Shown here piece by piece: positions 14,765 to 22,631 of a stretch of 47,366 bases of DNA. Below the pieces are notes generated by a model. It was given only the letters and a program-made list of their open reading frames with translations, did no database searches and was not told the origin of the DNA. Made by a program: the position numbers and the translations under genes. The stretch is from a virus. The number at the start of each line of letters is the position of its first letter. The stretch's first letter is position 1. Location of the stretch: positions 1-47,366 of the IMG/VR virus record IMGVR_UViG_3300032285_002345; one strand, written 5' to 3'.

Positions 14765-15009
14765 TTACATTATCTTGTAAACAAGTTTACTTACCAGTGC
14801 AAACCCATGCAGCGCAATCCATATCTTTTCCAAAACCACTGTCATATGATTTTAGAGTTGCTGAACATACGAACGCTGATGGCACTATTGCAAAAGTTGG
14901 ATTACAAATACAAATTTGGGAGCATGATGAATTTGGTGTTGGTATTGTAAAACAATATTGGACAGATGTAGAACGAGTGAAGATTCCTTATGTGGCGACT
15001 GTGGTGTAA
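14761..15009 (+). CDS. Small beta-rich phage protein
   Basis: An 82-residue protein (MITLSCKQVYLPVQTHAAQS), mostly beta strands, ATGA-coupled to the membrane protein gene. No motif recognised. The next gene starts inside its last 20 bases. Confidence 0.6.
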   Translation: MITLSCKQVYLPVQTHAAQSISFPKPLSYDFRVAEHTNADGTIAKVGLQIQIWEHDEFGVGIVKQYWTDVERVKIPYVATVV

Positions 15010-15139
15010 GGCACTAGGTGAAAAGCATGGTAAAACAAATAGTGAAGCAGATAAGATCGCTCTCATCCGAACAGGCATCGTTATATCTTATTTTATTACT
15101 AATTGTTTTATTATTGCTGGGGTTTTAAGGCACTGGTAA
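14990..15139 (+). CDS. Small conserved membrane protein
   Basis: A 49-residue frame (MWRLWCKALGEKHG). A polar N-terminal half with EADKIALIRTG leads into one transmembrane helix (IVISYFITNCFIIAGVL) ending RHW. This pattern recurs in T4-like phages infecting diverse aquatic hosts, in the same kind of small-gene context. Function unknown. Confidence 0.65.
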   Translation: MWRLWCKALGEKHGKTNSEADKIALIRTGIVISYFITNCFIIAGVLRHW

Positions 15140-15147
15140 AGGAAAAC

Positions 15148-15729
15148 ATGTTAAAAGATTTAATTGTAGTTCCAAATTTTTTTGATAATCCAAAAGAAAT
15201 TATTGAACTTGCAAAACAACAAAAATATTATACTTTAAATGAACACCCACAAGACAAAAATACTATTGTCAGATGGAATGGCTATCGAACAGAAAATTTA
15301 GAAGATATTATAGATGAAAAATATAATATTTTAATTAGAGAAACTATTACTAATAAAATCTTCAAAGAAGGTCTGCCAGATAAAACTGCTTCTTCTGTAA
15401 AATATTGGGGCAGTGAATTCTTCCATTTCTTTACAGAAGATTGCCCAGCAGATAATGTAAATGTGCATCAAGATTCTGGTTTATATGCAGGAGTAGTTTA
15501 TTTAAACGATAAAGTGTTAGAAAATAAAAGTGAACATGGAACAATTATTTTTAATAAAGAAAAGGAAAGTTTCATAATGCCCTATGAGTATAACACTGCG
15601 ATATTTTACAGATCTGATTTCTTCCATGCGCCATTAAATGGGTATGGGTCAACAGTAAATGATGCTAGGCTTTCTCTTTGTTTTTTTATTGAAAAACTTA
15701 AATACGATATACATAGAAATACATTATGA
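15148..15729 (+). CDS. 2OG-Fe(II) oxygenase-like protein (DUF6445-like)
   Basis: A 193-residue protein from the ATG at 15148, with AAAGGA 5 bases upstream; an earlier start at 15103 would lie inside the previous gene. VHQDSGLYAGVVYLND holds the H-x-D, GTIIFN the next strand, DFFHAPLNG the distal His and ARLSLCFF the Arg. AT-rich codons resemble those of the oxygenase operon at 1-3843. Substrate unknown. Confidence 0.65.
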   Translation: MLKDLIVVPNFFDNPKEIIELAKQQKYYTLNEHPQDKNTIVRWNGYRTENLEDIIDEKYNILIRETITNKIFKEGLPDKTASSVKYWGSEFFHFFTEDCPADNVNVHQDSGLYAGVVYLNDKVLENKSEHGTIIFNKEKESFIMPYEYNTAIFYRSDFFHAPLNGYGSTVNDARLSLCFFIEKLKYDIHRNTL

Positions 15730-16265
15730 ATATATTCTATCTTGACAATAACCCACGCACTTGTGCAGAAATGCACGTTGATAAACATTGCGTAAAGATG
15801 ATCCTCGAATATGCACAATTACTTTCTACTGCTCATCGTGTTCTCGATGGTAATGTTGTTATTGGTTTATCTAATAGTGGACGCAAACAAACTAGATACA
15901 TTCTTTCTGATTCCCGCGATAGCATTCTTTATACTGCTACTCATATCAATCACCCTTCAGCTATTTGGGCAAGACAGTCTGAACAAAATTATCGATGGTT
16001 GTTTACTTTATTTTGTGAACTGCTAGATGAATACACTCATCGTTATGGTAAATTGCATGCCTGCGAAAAATTGGTAACAACTCTTGGTCGTCCTCCAAAA
16101 AATATCGATATGGATAAACCATTTACTGAACCAACTCCTGCTATGCCAGATCATTATAAAGTAGCTGGTGACTCAATTAAATCATATCATAATTATTATC
16201 TTGGCGATAAAACAAGAATGTTCTTTTGGAAAAATCGCCAGCAGCCATCTTGGACTATACCTTAA
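15726..16265 (+). CDS. Conserved phage protein
   Basis: A 179-residue protein widespread in T4-like phages and some bacteria. Invariant-looking residues include DKHCVKMILEYAQLLSTAHR, HPSAIWAR, NYRWLFTLF, a glutamate-tyrosine pair in DEYTHRYGK, and the end motif SYHNYYLGDK. A pyrimidine-dimer-glycosylase-like fold has been suggested to me only by the opening of the sequence; I do not claim it. Function unknown. Stop and next start are adjacent. Confidence 0.75.
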   Translation: MNIFYLDNNPRTCAEMHVDKHCVKMILEYAQLLSTAHRVLDGNVVIGLSNSGRKQTRYILSDSRDSILYTATHINHPSAIWARQSEQNYRWLFTLFCELLDEYTHRYGKLHACEKLVTTLGRPPKNIDMDKPFTEPTPAMPDHYKVAGDSIKSYHNYYLGDKTRMFFWKNRQQPSWTIP

Positions 16266-16868
16266 ATGCAGTATATTAATTTATTTCCAACACCCTTATA
16301 TGTTGATGATCAGATAGAATTAGCCAAAGAGATTTTACCAGTCGCAGAAGATTATATAAACCTATACAGCGAAAAGTATCTTGGTCAAGAAAAATATAGT
16401 TCAACATACAATGTTAATTCTGCTAGTTTAAAACAACAGAACGATCCAAGACTAAGAAACCTCAATACTTACATTAGGACTGCTTCAAGAAAATATTTTG
16501 ATGATAATTGTATAGATTCTACAGGTTGGAGTCTTAAACCATACTATTTGTTTAATAAAATAACATCTGGTGGTGCTCATCCAGTACATCCTCATCCTGG
16601 ATGTGTATTATCTGGATGTTTTTATTTAAAAGTTCCAAAAGATACTACACCAATAATTTTTAATGATCCAAGAGATTACTGGAAATTTATTCAATATCCA
16701 ATTAAATTTGGTGAAACCCGAGAAAAATATAACTTTCTTCCAGAGTATGTTATAAAACCACTGGAAGGAACATTTTTAATGTGGCCAAGTTGGTTAGAAC
16801 ACCAAGTTCCAACTAGTATTAGTGCGGAAGAAAGAATTTGTGTTGCGTTTAATCTTCAACCGAACTAA
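16266..16868 (+). CDS. 2OG-Fe(II) oxygenase-like protein (Oxy_5 type)
   Basis: A 200-residue protein. HPVHPHPGCVLSGCFYLKVP is the family signature (H-x-H-P), then IIFNDPRDYW, LEGTFLMWPSWLEHQVPT with the distal His, and ERICVAFNL with Arg. Ninth oxygenase-like gene in the window. A late octamer overlaps its stop codon. Confidence 0.7.
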   Translation: MQYINLFPTPLYVDDQIELAKEILPVAEDYINLYSEKYLGQEKYSSTYNVNSASLKQQNDPRLRNLNTYIRTASRKYFDDNCIDSTGWSLKPYYLFNKITSGGAHPVHPHPGCVLSGCFYLKVPKDTTPIIFNDPRDYWKFIQYPIKFGETREKYNFLPEYVIKPLEGTFLMWPSWLEHQVPTSISAEERICVAFNLQPN

Positions 16869-16871
16869 ATA
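16864..16871 (+). promoter_or_regulatory. Putative late promoter octamer (ACTAAATA)
   Basis: ACTAAATA lies 19 bases before the ATG of the gene at 16890; predicted +1 near 16877 leaves a 13-base leader that contains AAGGAG. Confidence 0.6.
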
Positions 16872-16889
16872 GATTCGTAAGGAGATATT

Positions 16890-17141
16890 ATGCCAACCTA
16901 TGTATTTCGTAATAAAGAGACTGGTGAACAGTTTGAAAAGATTTTGAAGATGTCAGAACTCGACTCATTCAGAGCCGAGAACCCCCAATTAGAAACAGTA
17001 ATTCAAGCAGTGGCGTTTGGAGACCCCACTAAGTTGACATCAACACGTAAATTTGATTCAGGATTTAAGGAGGTATTACAAAAGATACATGAGCGTGCTC
17101 CAGGTAGCGAATTAAATAAAACAGCATCACAATTACAATAA
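16890..17141 (+). CDS. Conserved T4-like phage protein, FmdB-like N-terminus
   Basis: An 83-residue protein. MPTYVFRNKETGEQFEK resembles the first strands of FmdB-type zinc-ribbon proteins but lacks the Cys pairs. The C-terminal KFDSGFKEVLQKIHERAPG is a helix seen in related cyanophage proteins. AAGGAG upstream; probably late. Sits just before PhoH. Function unknown. Confidence 0.7.
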   Translation: MPTYVFRNKETGEQFEKILKMSELDSFRAENPQLETVIQAVAFGDPTKLTSTRKFDSGFKEVLQKIHERAPGSELNKTASQLQ

Positions 17142-17150
17142 GGAAGACTA

Positions 17151-17921
17151 ATGGCTCGTACGTCCGCAGCAAAAAAAGTAATAGAAATTAATAATGAAGA
17201 ACGTGAGTCAAAGCCAGTTGCTAATAATCAGTTAAAATTAAGATTAGATAATTTAAAAACTTTTCAACCACTAACTGATAATCAAAAATTATTTTATGAT
17301 GCCTATAAACAGGGTGATTATTTTATAGCACTCCATGGTGTAGCAGGAACAGGTAAAACCTTTATTGCTTTATACAAAGCAATTGAAGAAGTGCTTGATA
17401 AATCAAATCCATTCAATAAAATTATTGTAGTTCGTTCTGCAGTACAATCTCGTGAAATTGGTCATCTTCCAGGAGATGTTGGTGAAAAGATGGATATCTA
17501 TGAACAACCATATCGTCAGATCTGCCATCAGTTATTTGACCGTAAAGATGCGTGGGATCGCTTAGAAGAACAAGGATACGTAAGTTTTATTTCTACCTCA
17601 TTTATCCGTGGTATGTCTTTTGACAATGCTATTATTATCGTAGATGAAATGCAGAATTTGACATATGAAGAGATTGACACAGTTATGACTCGTGTTGGTC
17701 ATATGTCTAAAATTATTTGGTGTGGGGATTATCGACAGACCGACCTAAATAAAAGGAAGAACGATGTCACTGGTATCTTGAAGTTTTTTGATATTGCCCA
17801 ACATATGAAGGCATTTACTCGTATTGAATTTACCGTAGACGATATTGTTCGCTCATCGTTGGTCAAAGATTATATCTTGGCTAAACTTAAATACGAAGAT
17901 TACGAGGATAAACGCAAATGA
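17151..17921 (+). CDS. phoH: PhoH-like ATPase
   Basis: A 256-residue cytoplasmic P-loop protein. Walker A is GVAGTGKT (residues 63-70), Walker B IIIVDEMQN, and the family motifs VVRSAV, GHLPGDVGEKMDIY and WCGDYRQTDL are all present. The first 40 residues are variable and basic. PhoH is very common in marine and freshwater phages; bacterial relatives are RNA-dependent ATPases, and the phage role is not settled. ATGA overlap with the endolysin gene. Confidence 0.92.
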   Translation: MARTSAAKKVIEINNEERESKPVANNQLKLRLDNLKTFQPLTDNQKLFYDAYKQGDYFIALHGVAGTGKTFIALYKAIEEVLDKSNPFNKIIVVRSAVQSREIGHLPGDVGEKMDIYEQPYRQICHQLFDRKDAWDRLEEQGYVSFISTSFIRGMSFDNAIIIVDEMQNLTYEEIDTVMTRVGHMSKIIWCGDYRQTDLNKRKNDVTGILKFFDIAQHMKAFTRIEFTVDDIVRSSLVKDYILAKLKYEDYEDKRK

Positions 17922-18538
17922 TTACAGGCGACCAATTTAAACATTTATTCCCACGTGCACAAGACCCAGATGGATGGGCTGACGCAATGAACGAAGTGTT
18001 TCCAACTTACGATATTAATACTCCACAGCGTGTAGCTGCATTCTTGGCTCAATGCGGTCATGAGTCTGGTGGCTGGACAGTTTTTGAAGAAAATCTAAAT
18101 TATTCTGCTCAGGGTCTTAATGGTATTTTTAAAAAATACTTCCCTACTATTGAAGCAGCAACTCCATATGCACGTCATCCAGAAATGATTGCGAACAAGA
18201 TCTATGCCAACCGCATGGGTAATGGTGGTCCAGAAACTGGTGATGGATATAAGTATCGTGGACGTGGTCCAATTCAATTGACTGGTAAAGCAAACTATAC
18301 TGCTTTTGCTAAGGCAATGTTTGAGGACTGGGAAAACGTAGTAGAAAACCCTGACTGGGTTACATCAGATCGCGACTTTGCTTTAATGTCTGCTATCTGG
18401 TTTTGGAATTCACATAATCTAAACCATTATGCGGATATCGCTGACATCAAACAAATGACCAAAATCATCAATGGTGGTTACATTGGCCTTGATGATCGTA
18501 TTAAACATTATAATGAATGTATTAGTTTACTTGCCTAA
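17918..18538 (+). CDS. GH19 chitinase-like endolysin
   Basis: A 206-residue single-domain lysozyme. CGHESGGWTVFEENLNYSA carries the catalytic Glu (E49), and YRGRGPIQLTGKANY the substrate-binding segment typical of GH19 proteins used by phages to cut peptidoglycan. No signal peptide, so it needs a holin; a candidate lies at 31919-32368. The GH19 domain of gp5 in this window is a distant paralogue. One-base overlap with the next gene. Confidence 0.9.
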   Translation: MITGDQFKHLFPRAQDPDGWADAMNEVFPTYDINTPQRVAAFLAQCGHESGGWTVFEENLNYSAQGLNGIFKKYFPTIEAATPYARHPEMIANKIYANRMGNGGPETGDGYKYRGRGPIQLTGKANYTAFAKAMFEDWENVVENPDWVTSDRDFALMSAIWFWNSHNLNHYADIADIKQMTKIINGGYIGLDDRIKHYNECISLLA

Positions 18539-19191
18539 TGAAAAATTTTATATATCATGATTTCCCAAAACTGGAACGTAAGACAAGTGCAGATGGTACA
18601 AGGGTATACGAAACACCTTCGGGTAGAGCCTATCCCTCCGTTACAACAGTTACAGGATTGCACTCAAAACAGAGCATCCTTGCATGGCGAAAAAGAGTCG
18701 GAGAAGAAGAAGCCAATCGAATCTCTGGAAGAGCCAGCGCCAGAGGCACTAGAATTCACACCCTCTGTGAATCTTATTTACGTGGAGAACCTACTAACCC
18801 AGATATATTTGATGCAGAGATGTTTGGGTCGATTACCGACTGGCTAGGTGATATAAATAATATTCATGCTCTAGAAGATCCTTTGTATTCTGATTTTCTA
18901 CAAGTCGCTGGAACTGTTGATTGTATCGCTGATTTTCAGGGAAAACTTTCTGTAATAGACTTTAAGACTTCTAGCAAACCTAAAGATAGAGAAGATATAC
19001 ATAACTACTTTATGCAAACTGCAGCATATGCTGTAGCATTTGAGGAAAGAACAGGAATCCCAGTTGGGAGACTAGTAATTATTATGGCTGTAGATAACGA
19101 TGATCCAAGGTTGTTTATTGAAAAGAGGGATAACTGGATCGGCGGATTTAGAAAGTTACGATTAGACTATAAAAACTTGAAAAATCTGTAA
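18538..19191 (+). CDS. PD-(D/E)XK exonuclease (MGME1-like)
   Basis: A 217-residue nuclease. VAGTVDCIADFQGK gives the conserved Asp, LSVIDFKTSSK the D-x-K pair, and FMQTAAYAVAFEE the Q-x3-Y motif of the RecB-like superfamily. SGRASARGTRIHTLCE in the N-terminal half matches the ARGTxxH motif of MGME1-type ssDNA exonucleases in T4-like phages. Likely role: DNA end processing during replication or recombination. Confidence 0.85.
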   Translation: MKNFIYHDFPKLERKTSADGTRVYETPSGRAYPSVTTVTGLHSKQSILAWRKRVGEEEANRISGRASARGTRIHTLCESYLRGEPTNPDIFDAEMFGSITDWLGDINNIHALEDPLYSDFLQVAGTVDCIADFQGKLSVIDFKTSSKPKDREDIHNYFMQTAAYAVAFEERTGIPVGRLVIIMAVDNDDPRLFIEKRDNWIGGFRKLRLDYKNLKNL

Positions 19192-19200
19192 TTTTAAATT

Positions 19201-19208
19201 ACTAAATA
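19201..19208 (+). promoter_or_regulatory. Putative late promoter octamer (ACTAAATA)
   Basis: ACTAAATA after the exonuclease gene; expected +1 near 19214, then GAGGA before the ATG at 19241. It would drive the two diiron protein genes late. Confidence 0.6.
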
Positions 19209-19240
19209 TAGAGTAAATTAACCCCTGAGGACTAAAACAA

Positions 19241-19939
19241 ATGCAAGCTGCTCAATTCGTTGAACAACTAGAGTTTCAAAATGAAGCGTTATTTCGTGCT
19301 TCTGAACTCCAAGTAAAATCATACTTTGACTCTAAGCCATCTAAGGCTGAATTAATCGACCATTTTAAAGGTCGCATGGTTAATGAGCGTATGAATATGG
19401 TAGAGATCTCTGCCCAAATCGCTGCTGCCCCAGCTGATGCTGACACTAGCGAACTTAATCTTTTGGCTAAACAAGCCCAAGATGAAGCCAAACACTTCCG
19501 TATGGTTAAGAATGTTATTGAACACCTTTCTGGTGAGCCATGTGATGTTGGTGCTGCTGTTGAAGAACACGCTGATCAACTAAGCACTAAAGGTGCTGCT
19601 CTTATCAAGAAATATGGTGGAGACAAAAATCCAGTAATGTTAGCATTGTATCAGTTGGTTGCTGAAGGTCGTGCTGCTCGTAACTGGAAAATGATGTCAG
19701 AGTGTATCGATGATCAATTCATTGCTAGCACTTATGCTAAGATTGCTAAAGATGAAAAATTCCATGCTTCTATTGGTCGTCATCAATTAGTTAAACTTTG
19801 CGAAGATCCAGTTGCTCAACAACAAATCGTTGAAGTTGCCAATGCTATGCGTAAAGACTTGTTCCTAATCACTTGTGCTAAATCAGGTATGAATGCCGAA
19901 AGCAAAGCGATTATGGAAGATGCTTACGGTCCACTATAA
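19241..19939 (+). CDS. Ferritin-like diiron protein, copy 1
   Basis: A 232-residue helical protein with a complete diiron ligand set: Glu in VNERMNMVE (E49 or E55), E82-x2-H85 in DEAKHFRM, E142 in VAEGRA, and E172-x2-H175 in DEKFHASIG. This is the four-helix-bundle pattern of ferritin-like oxidases and oxygenases such as PaaA/PaaC, MiaE or rubrerythrin relatives. No ferroxidase storage features are seen, so an oxidative enzyme is likelier. A paralogue follows 13 bases downstream, and the two may form a heterodimer. Substrate unknown; this pair is rare in phage context. Confidence 0.75.
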   Translation: MQAAQFVEQLEFQNEALFRASELQVKSYFDSKPSKAELIDHFKGRMVNERMNMVEISAQIAAAPADADTSELNLLAKQAQDEAKHFRMVKNVIEHLSGEPCDVGAAVEEHADQLSTKGAALIKKYGGDKNPVMLALYQLVAEGRAARNWKMMSECIDDQFIASTYAKIAKDEKFHASIGRHQLVKLCEDPVAQQQIVEVANAMRKDLFLITCAKSGMNAESKAIMEDAYGPL

Positions 19940-19952
19940 TCAAGGAACAATA

Positions 19953-20681
19953 ATGAAAAACTCTGTAGAATTCGTTAAAGAATTACGCAATACTTTTGAC
20001 ACTCTATATACAGTAGCTGACAAAACTACTCGTCAGTACTTTGCAACTAAGCCAAGCAATGATGAGTTGCTAGGTTATTTCAAAATCCGTTTGTTCAATG
20101 AACGCTGGAACATGGTTGAATTGGCTCAAGCCGTTGCTAACCAACCAATCGATACTCCAATCGAAGAAACTCAATTGCTTGCTAAACAAGCATATGACGA
20201 AGCAAACCATTTCCGTATGGTTAAAGAAGTTATTGAGCACATCTCTGGTGTTGAAGCAAATCTAGCAGAAATTGGTGCTACTCATGGCAAGAAAATGCCA
20301 AGTCAAGGTGTTTTCATTCTTGACAAGTATAATGCTCAAGGTGATGAATTAGTATTGGCTCTTTATCAATATTTGGCTGAAGGACGTGCTTCTGTAGTTT
20401 GGCAAGCAATGGCTGAGTCTATCGAAGACGAATATGTTTCTTCACGTTATGCAAAGATTGCTCGTGATGAAAGATTCCATAGCGAAATCGGTCGTTTGAA
20501 ATTAGAAAAACTTTGTACTACTCCAGAAGCCCAACAAAAGGCATTGGATATGGCTCAGAATTTCGTTTGGGATCTTTATGAAAATACTTGCTTGTCTATC
20601 GCTCAAGTTTCTGAAGAAGGGCAAGTTGCTATGAAACAAGCATATGGTCAACCTACTCGCGAGTTGTCTGTAGCAATCTAA
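19953..20681 (+). CDS. Ferritin-like diiron protein, copy 2
   Basis: A 242-residue paralogue of the gene before it, from the ATG at 19953 with AAGGAAC upstream. The same ligands are kept: Glu in FNERWNMVE (E50, E56), E83-x2-H86 in DEANHFRM, E143 in LAEGRA, and E173-x2-H176 in DERFHSEIG. The two copies share the KQA-DEA-HFRMVK and YAKIA-DE-FH blocks but differ elsewhere, so this is an old duplication rather than a recent repeat. Both keep every ligand, so neither looks like a dead subunit. Confidence 0.75.
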   Translation: MKNSVEFVKELRNTFDTLYTVADKTTRQYFATKPSNDELLGYFKIRLFNERWNMVELAQAVANQPIDTPIEETQLLAKQAYDEANHFRMVKEVIEHISGVEANLAEIGATHGKKMPSQGVFILDKYNAQGDELVLALYQYLAEGRASVVWQAMAESIEDEYVSSRYAKIARDERFHSEIGRLKLEKLCTTPEAQQKALDMAQNFVWDLYENTCLSIAQVSEEGQVAMKQAYGQPTRELSVAI

Positions 20682-20696
20682 TCTTTACAATTCGTT

Positions 20697-21245
20697 ATGA
20701 ATATATTGATTTCACAGAGGGATGTTCGCATCCCTCCATCACATTTCACTTTCGATGCTTTAGAGCGTAGTTGGTATCAACTATTTAAAAAACATAATTT
20801 GATTCCAGTACCAAACTTAGGTATAATAGATGAATCAATTGAGTTTGATTATTTGGTGTTGACTGGTGGTCCAGATAGTATTGAACGCCATACTACTGAA
20901 GATTTATTGTTTTACCATGCATATAAATTGAATAAACCCATATTTGGTTTTTGTCATGGAGCATTTGCTGTAAATGATTTAACTGGTGGTACAAATGGCT
21001 ATATAGAAGGTCATATTCAAGTTGATCATGAGATTATTATGGAAGGTAATATACATACCGTAAATAGTTATCATGGTCAGTCTATAGATAAACTTGGTCC
21101 AGAAATGGAAAAGGTTGCTATGGATCTAGATGGATATACAGAAGCATTTAAACATAAAACTCGAGAGATATATGGTATAGTCTGGCATCCCGAAAGGATG
21201 AAAAACCCAGTCTTACCAGCAAAGGTTTTCGAATTTTTGTTATAA
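20697..21245 (+). CDS. Class I glutamine amidotransferase / gamma-glutamyl hydrolase-like protein
   Basis: A 182-residue protein with the GATase triad: Cys86 in GFCHGAF, His164 and Glu166 in IVWHPER. VLTGGPDSI is the usual loop before the nucleophile elbow. A stand-alone domain without a synthetase partner suggests either a PuuD-like gamma-glutamyl hydrolase or an amidotransferase feeding an unknown acceptor. It directly follows the diiron pair, 15 bases apart, so a joint biosynthetic or modification route is possible but unproven. Confidence 0.8.
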   Translation: MNILISQRDVRIPPSHFTFDALERSWYQLFKKHNLIPVPNLGIIDESIEFDYLVLTGGPDSIERHTTEDLLFYHAYKLNKPIFGFCHGAFAVNDLTGGTNGYIEGHIQVDHEIIMEGNIHTVNSYHGQSIDKLGPEMEKVAMDLDGYTEAFKHKTREIYGIVWHPERMKNPVLPAKVFEFLL

Positions 21246-21248
21246 ATA
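21241..21248 (+). promoter_or_regulatory. Late promoter octamer TATAAATA
   Basis: Exact T4 late consensus TATAAATA overlapping the stop of the amidotransferase gene; expected +1 near 21254, 64 bases before the ATG at 21318. Confidence 0.65.
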
Positions 21249-21317
21249 AAACACACAGTATTGACGGACAATTAGTGCCAATATACTTTTTAATCACAAA
21301 TTAAAAGGTAATTTAAA

Positions 21318-22280
21318 ATGAAAAAAATCCTAGTAGCGATGCTACTCATCCCAGCCCTTGCGTTCGCATGGGAACCCACAAAACCTATTACTGCTATCGT
21401 TGGATATGGTGTAGGATCAGGAAACGAAATTTCATTCAGAGGTGTTGCAGCCGAGATTGAAAAGACTCACCCAAAAGTAAATTTCTTAATTAAAAATGTT
21501 CCTGGAGCAGATGGTGTTCTTGGCGCAAATGAATTGGTAAAATCTGTTCCTGATGGACATACAATTCATATTAGTGGCAACCTTAGCACATACGTAACTA
21601 ATGAAGCGTTTGATACTCAAGCAATTCGTTACAAGTATGAAGATCTATATCCAATTCTGAGTATTGCTACATCTCCACAGGTTATTGTTGCTAGACCAAG
21701 TAGCAAAGTAAACACTGCCAAAGAATTTATTAAGTACATTCAGAAACCTGATCAACCAGTAAATATCGCTTATGGTAGTAATGTTCAGTTACTAATCTAC
21801 AATCTTGTTATGAATAAAGCAGGTGGTGATAGAGATATGGTTAAGCAAATTGGATACAAAGGTCCAATGCAAGCGTTAATGGATGTTGTTGGTGGTCACA
21901 CTGAATTTGGTATGATGCCACTCGCAGTTGCTGCACCGCAGATTAATGCAGGTAAGGTTAAACTTATTGCTGTTACTGGAGATAAACGACACCCAGCATA
22001 TCCAAATGTTCCAAAGATCGCTGAATACATTCCAGGTGTTGAGGTTATGGCTATGTGGAATGTGACTGTTCCAAAGGACACACCGAAAGAAGTTGTTGAT
22101 TGGTATGTTTCTATATTCTCCACTGCAATGAAAAGTGAAAATGTAAAGAAGTATTTTGCTGATAATTATATGACAGCAGCACCAGATTTAAATCCAGTAG
22201 ATGCAAAGAAAGTTATTGACAATCTTAGAGAAAGATATCTCCCAACTGCATTAGTGGTTAAGAAACAATTAGACAAGTAA
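21318..22280 (+). CDS. Bug/TctC-family periplasmic solute-binding protein
   Basis: A 320-residue protein. The first 17 residues (MKKILVAMLLIPALAFA) form a signal peptide, so the protein is exported to the host periplasm. The rest has Bug-family marks: PITAIVGYGVGSG, an NVPGADGVLGANELVKSVPD block, and GHTEFGMMPLAVAAPQINAGKVKLIAVTG split by the usual linkers, then YPNVPKIAEYIPG. The family binds carboxylates for tripartite tricarboxylate transporters and is expanded in Burkholderiales. No TctA or TctB genes are in the window, so it would act with host permeases or as a scavenging or decoy protein. Strong ribosome site AAAAGG. Confidence 0.88.
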   Translation: MKKILVAMLLIPALAFAWEPTKPITAIVGYGVGSGNEISFRGVAAEIEKTHPKVNFLIKNVPGADGVLGANELVKSVPDGHTIHISGNLSTYVTNEAFDTQAIRYKYEDLYPILSIATSPQVIVARPSSKVNTAKEFIKYIQKPDQPVNIAYGSNVQLLIYNLVMNKAGGDRDMVKQIGYKGPMQALMDVVGGHTEFGMMPLAVAAPQINAGKVKLIAVTGDKRHPAYPNVPKIAEYIPGVEVMAMWNVTVPKDTPKEVVDWYVSIFSTAMKSENVKKYFADNYMTAAPDLNPVDAKKVIDNLRERYLPTALVVKKQLDK

Positions 22281-22282
22281 AT

Positions 22283-22311
22283 TTGTCTTGTAAGAATAAA
22301 TAATGTATAAT
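22283..22311 (+). promoter_or_regulatory. Sigma-70-type promoter of the tmRNA gene
   Basis: TTGTCT at 22283-22288, 17 bp, TATAAT at 22306-22311; +1 near 22318 fits the start of the acceptor piece. AATAAATA at 22295-22302 inside the spacer could add late expression. Confidence 0.65.
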
Positions 22312-22317
22312 AGTGAT

Positions 22318-22612
22318 ACGGTTGTATGAAGCAACTAGAAAAGTGTTCTGGACGGGAGTTCGATTCTCCCCACCTCCACCAAAAGCATAATCGATATGCC
22401 CATAGCATATAGAGACATAAGAAACGTGATTATGCTTTTGATGGGGGTGACTAGGTTTCGACAGGGCAACAAGTACAGAAGTGGACAACTCATCAGAGAA
22501 GATGTAAAAACTAAAACAACGTAAACGCAAACGACGCACAGTTCGCATTAGCAGCCTAAACACTGCTTAGGGTTTCGGTAGGTTTCCTCGTAACAGAATA
22601 ACCTACCATTTA
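22318..22612 (+). ncRNA. ssrA: Circularly permuted (two-piece) tmRNA
   Basis: The gene holds both halves of tmRNA in swapped order. Acceptor piece first: T-arm GGGAG-TTCGATT-CTCCC (22354-22370), then CACCTCC and ACCA ending at 22381. A spacer with 11-12 bp arms (AAAGCATAATC/GATTATGCTTT) and an inner ATATGC/GCATAT hairpin follows, then the coding piece from 22443: GGGGGTG pairs with CACCTCC, leaving a G-U at the third pair, the alanine identity element. The tag is GCA at 22527 to TAA at 22559, encoding ANDAQFALAA, followed by a P5-like GCAG/CTGC stem and an 8-bp hairpin at 22577-22607. Function: rescue of stalled ribosomes and tagging for ClpXP. Exact 5' and 3' ends are estimates. Confidence 0.9.
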
Positions 22613-22631
22613 ACTTAAAAGGGTATTATAA

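Noticed and set aside
17744-17751. CCTAAATA inside the phoH gene
   Set aside because: It lies within coding sequence encoding Asp-Leu-Asn-Lys; no other promoter signal near it.
21261-21287. TTGACG and TATACT before the Bug-type gene
   Set aside because: The spacing is 15 bp and both boxes are imperfect; the TATAAATA octamer is a better candidate.
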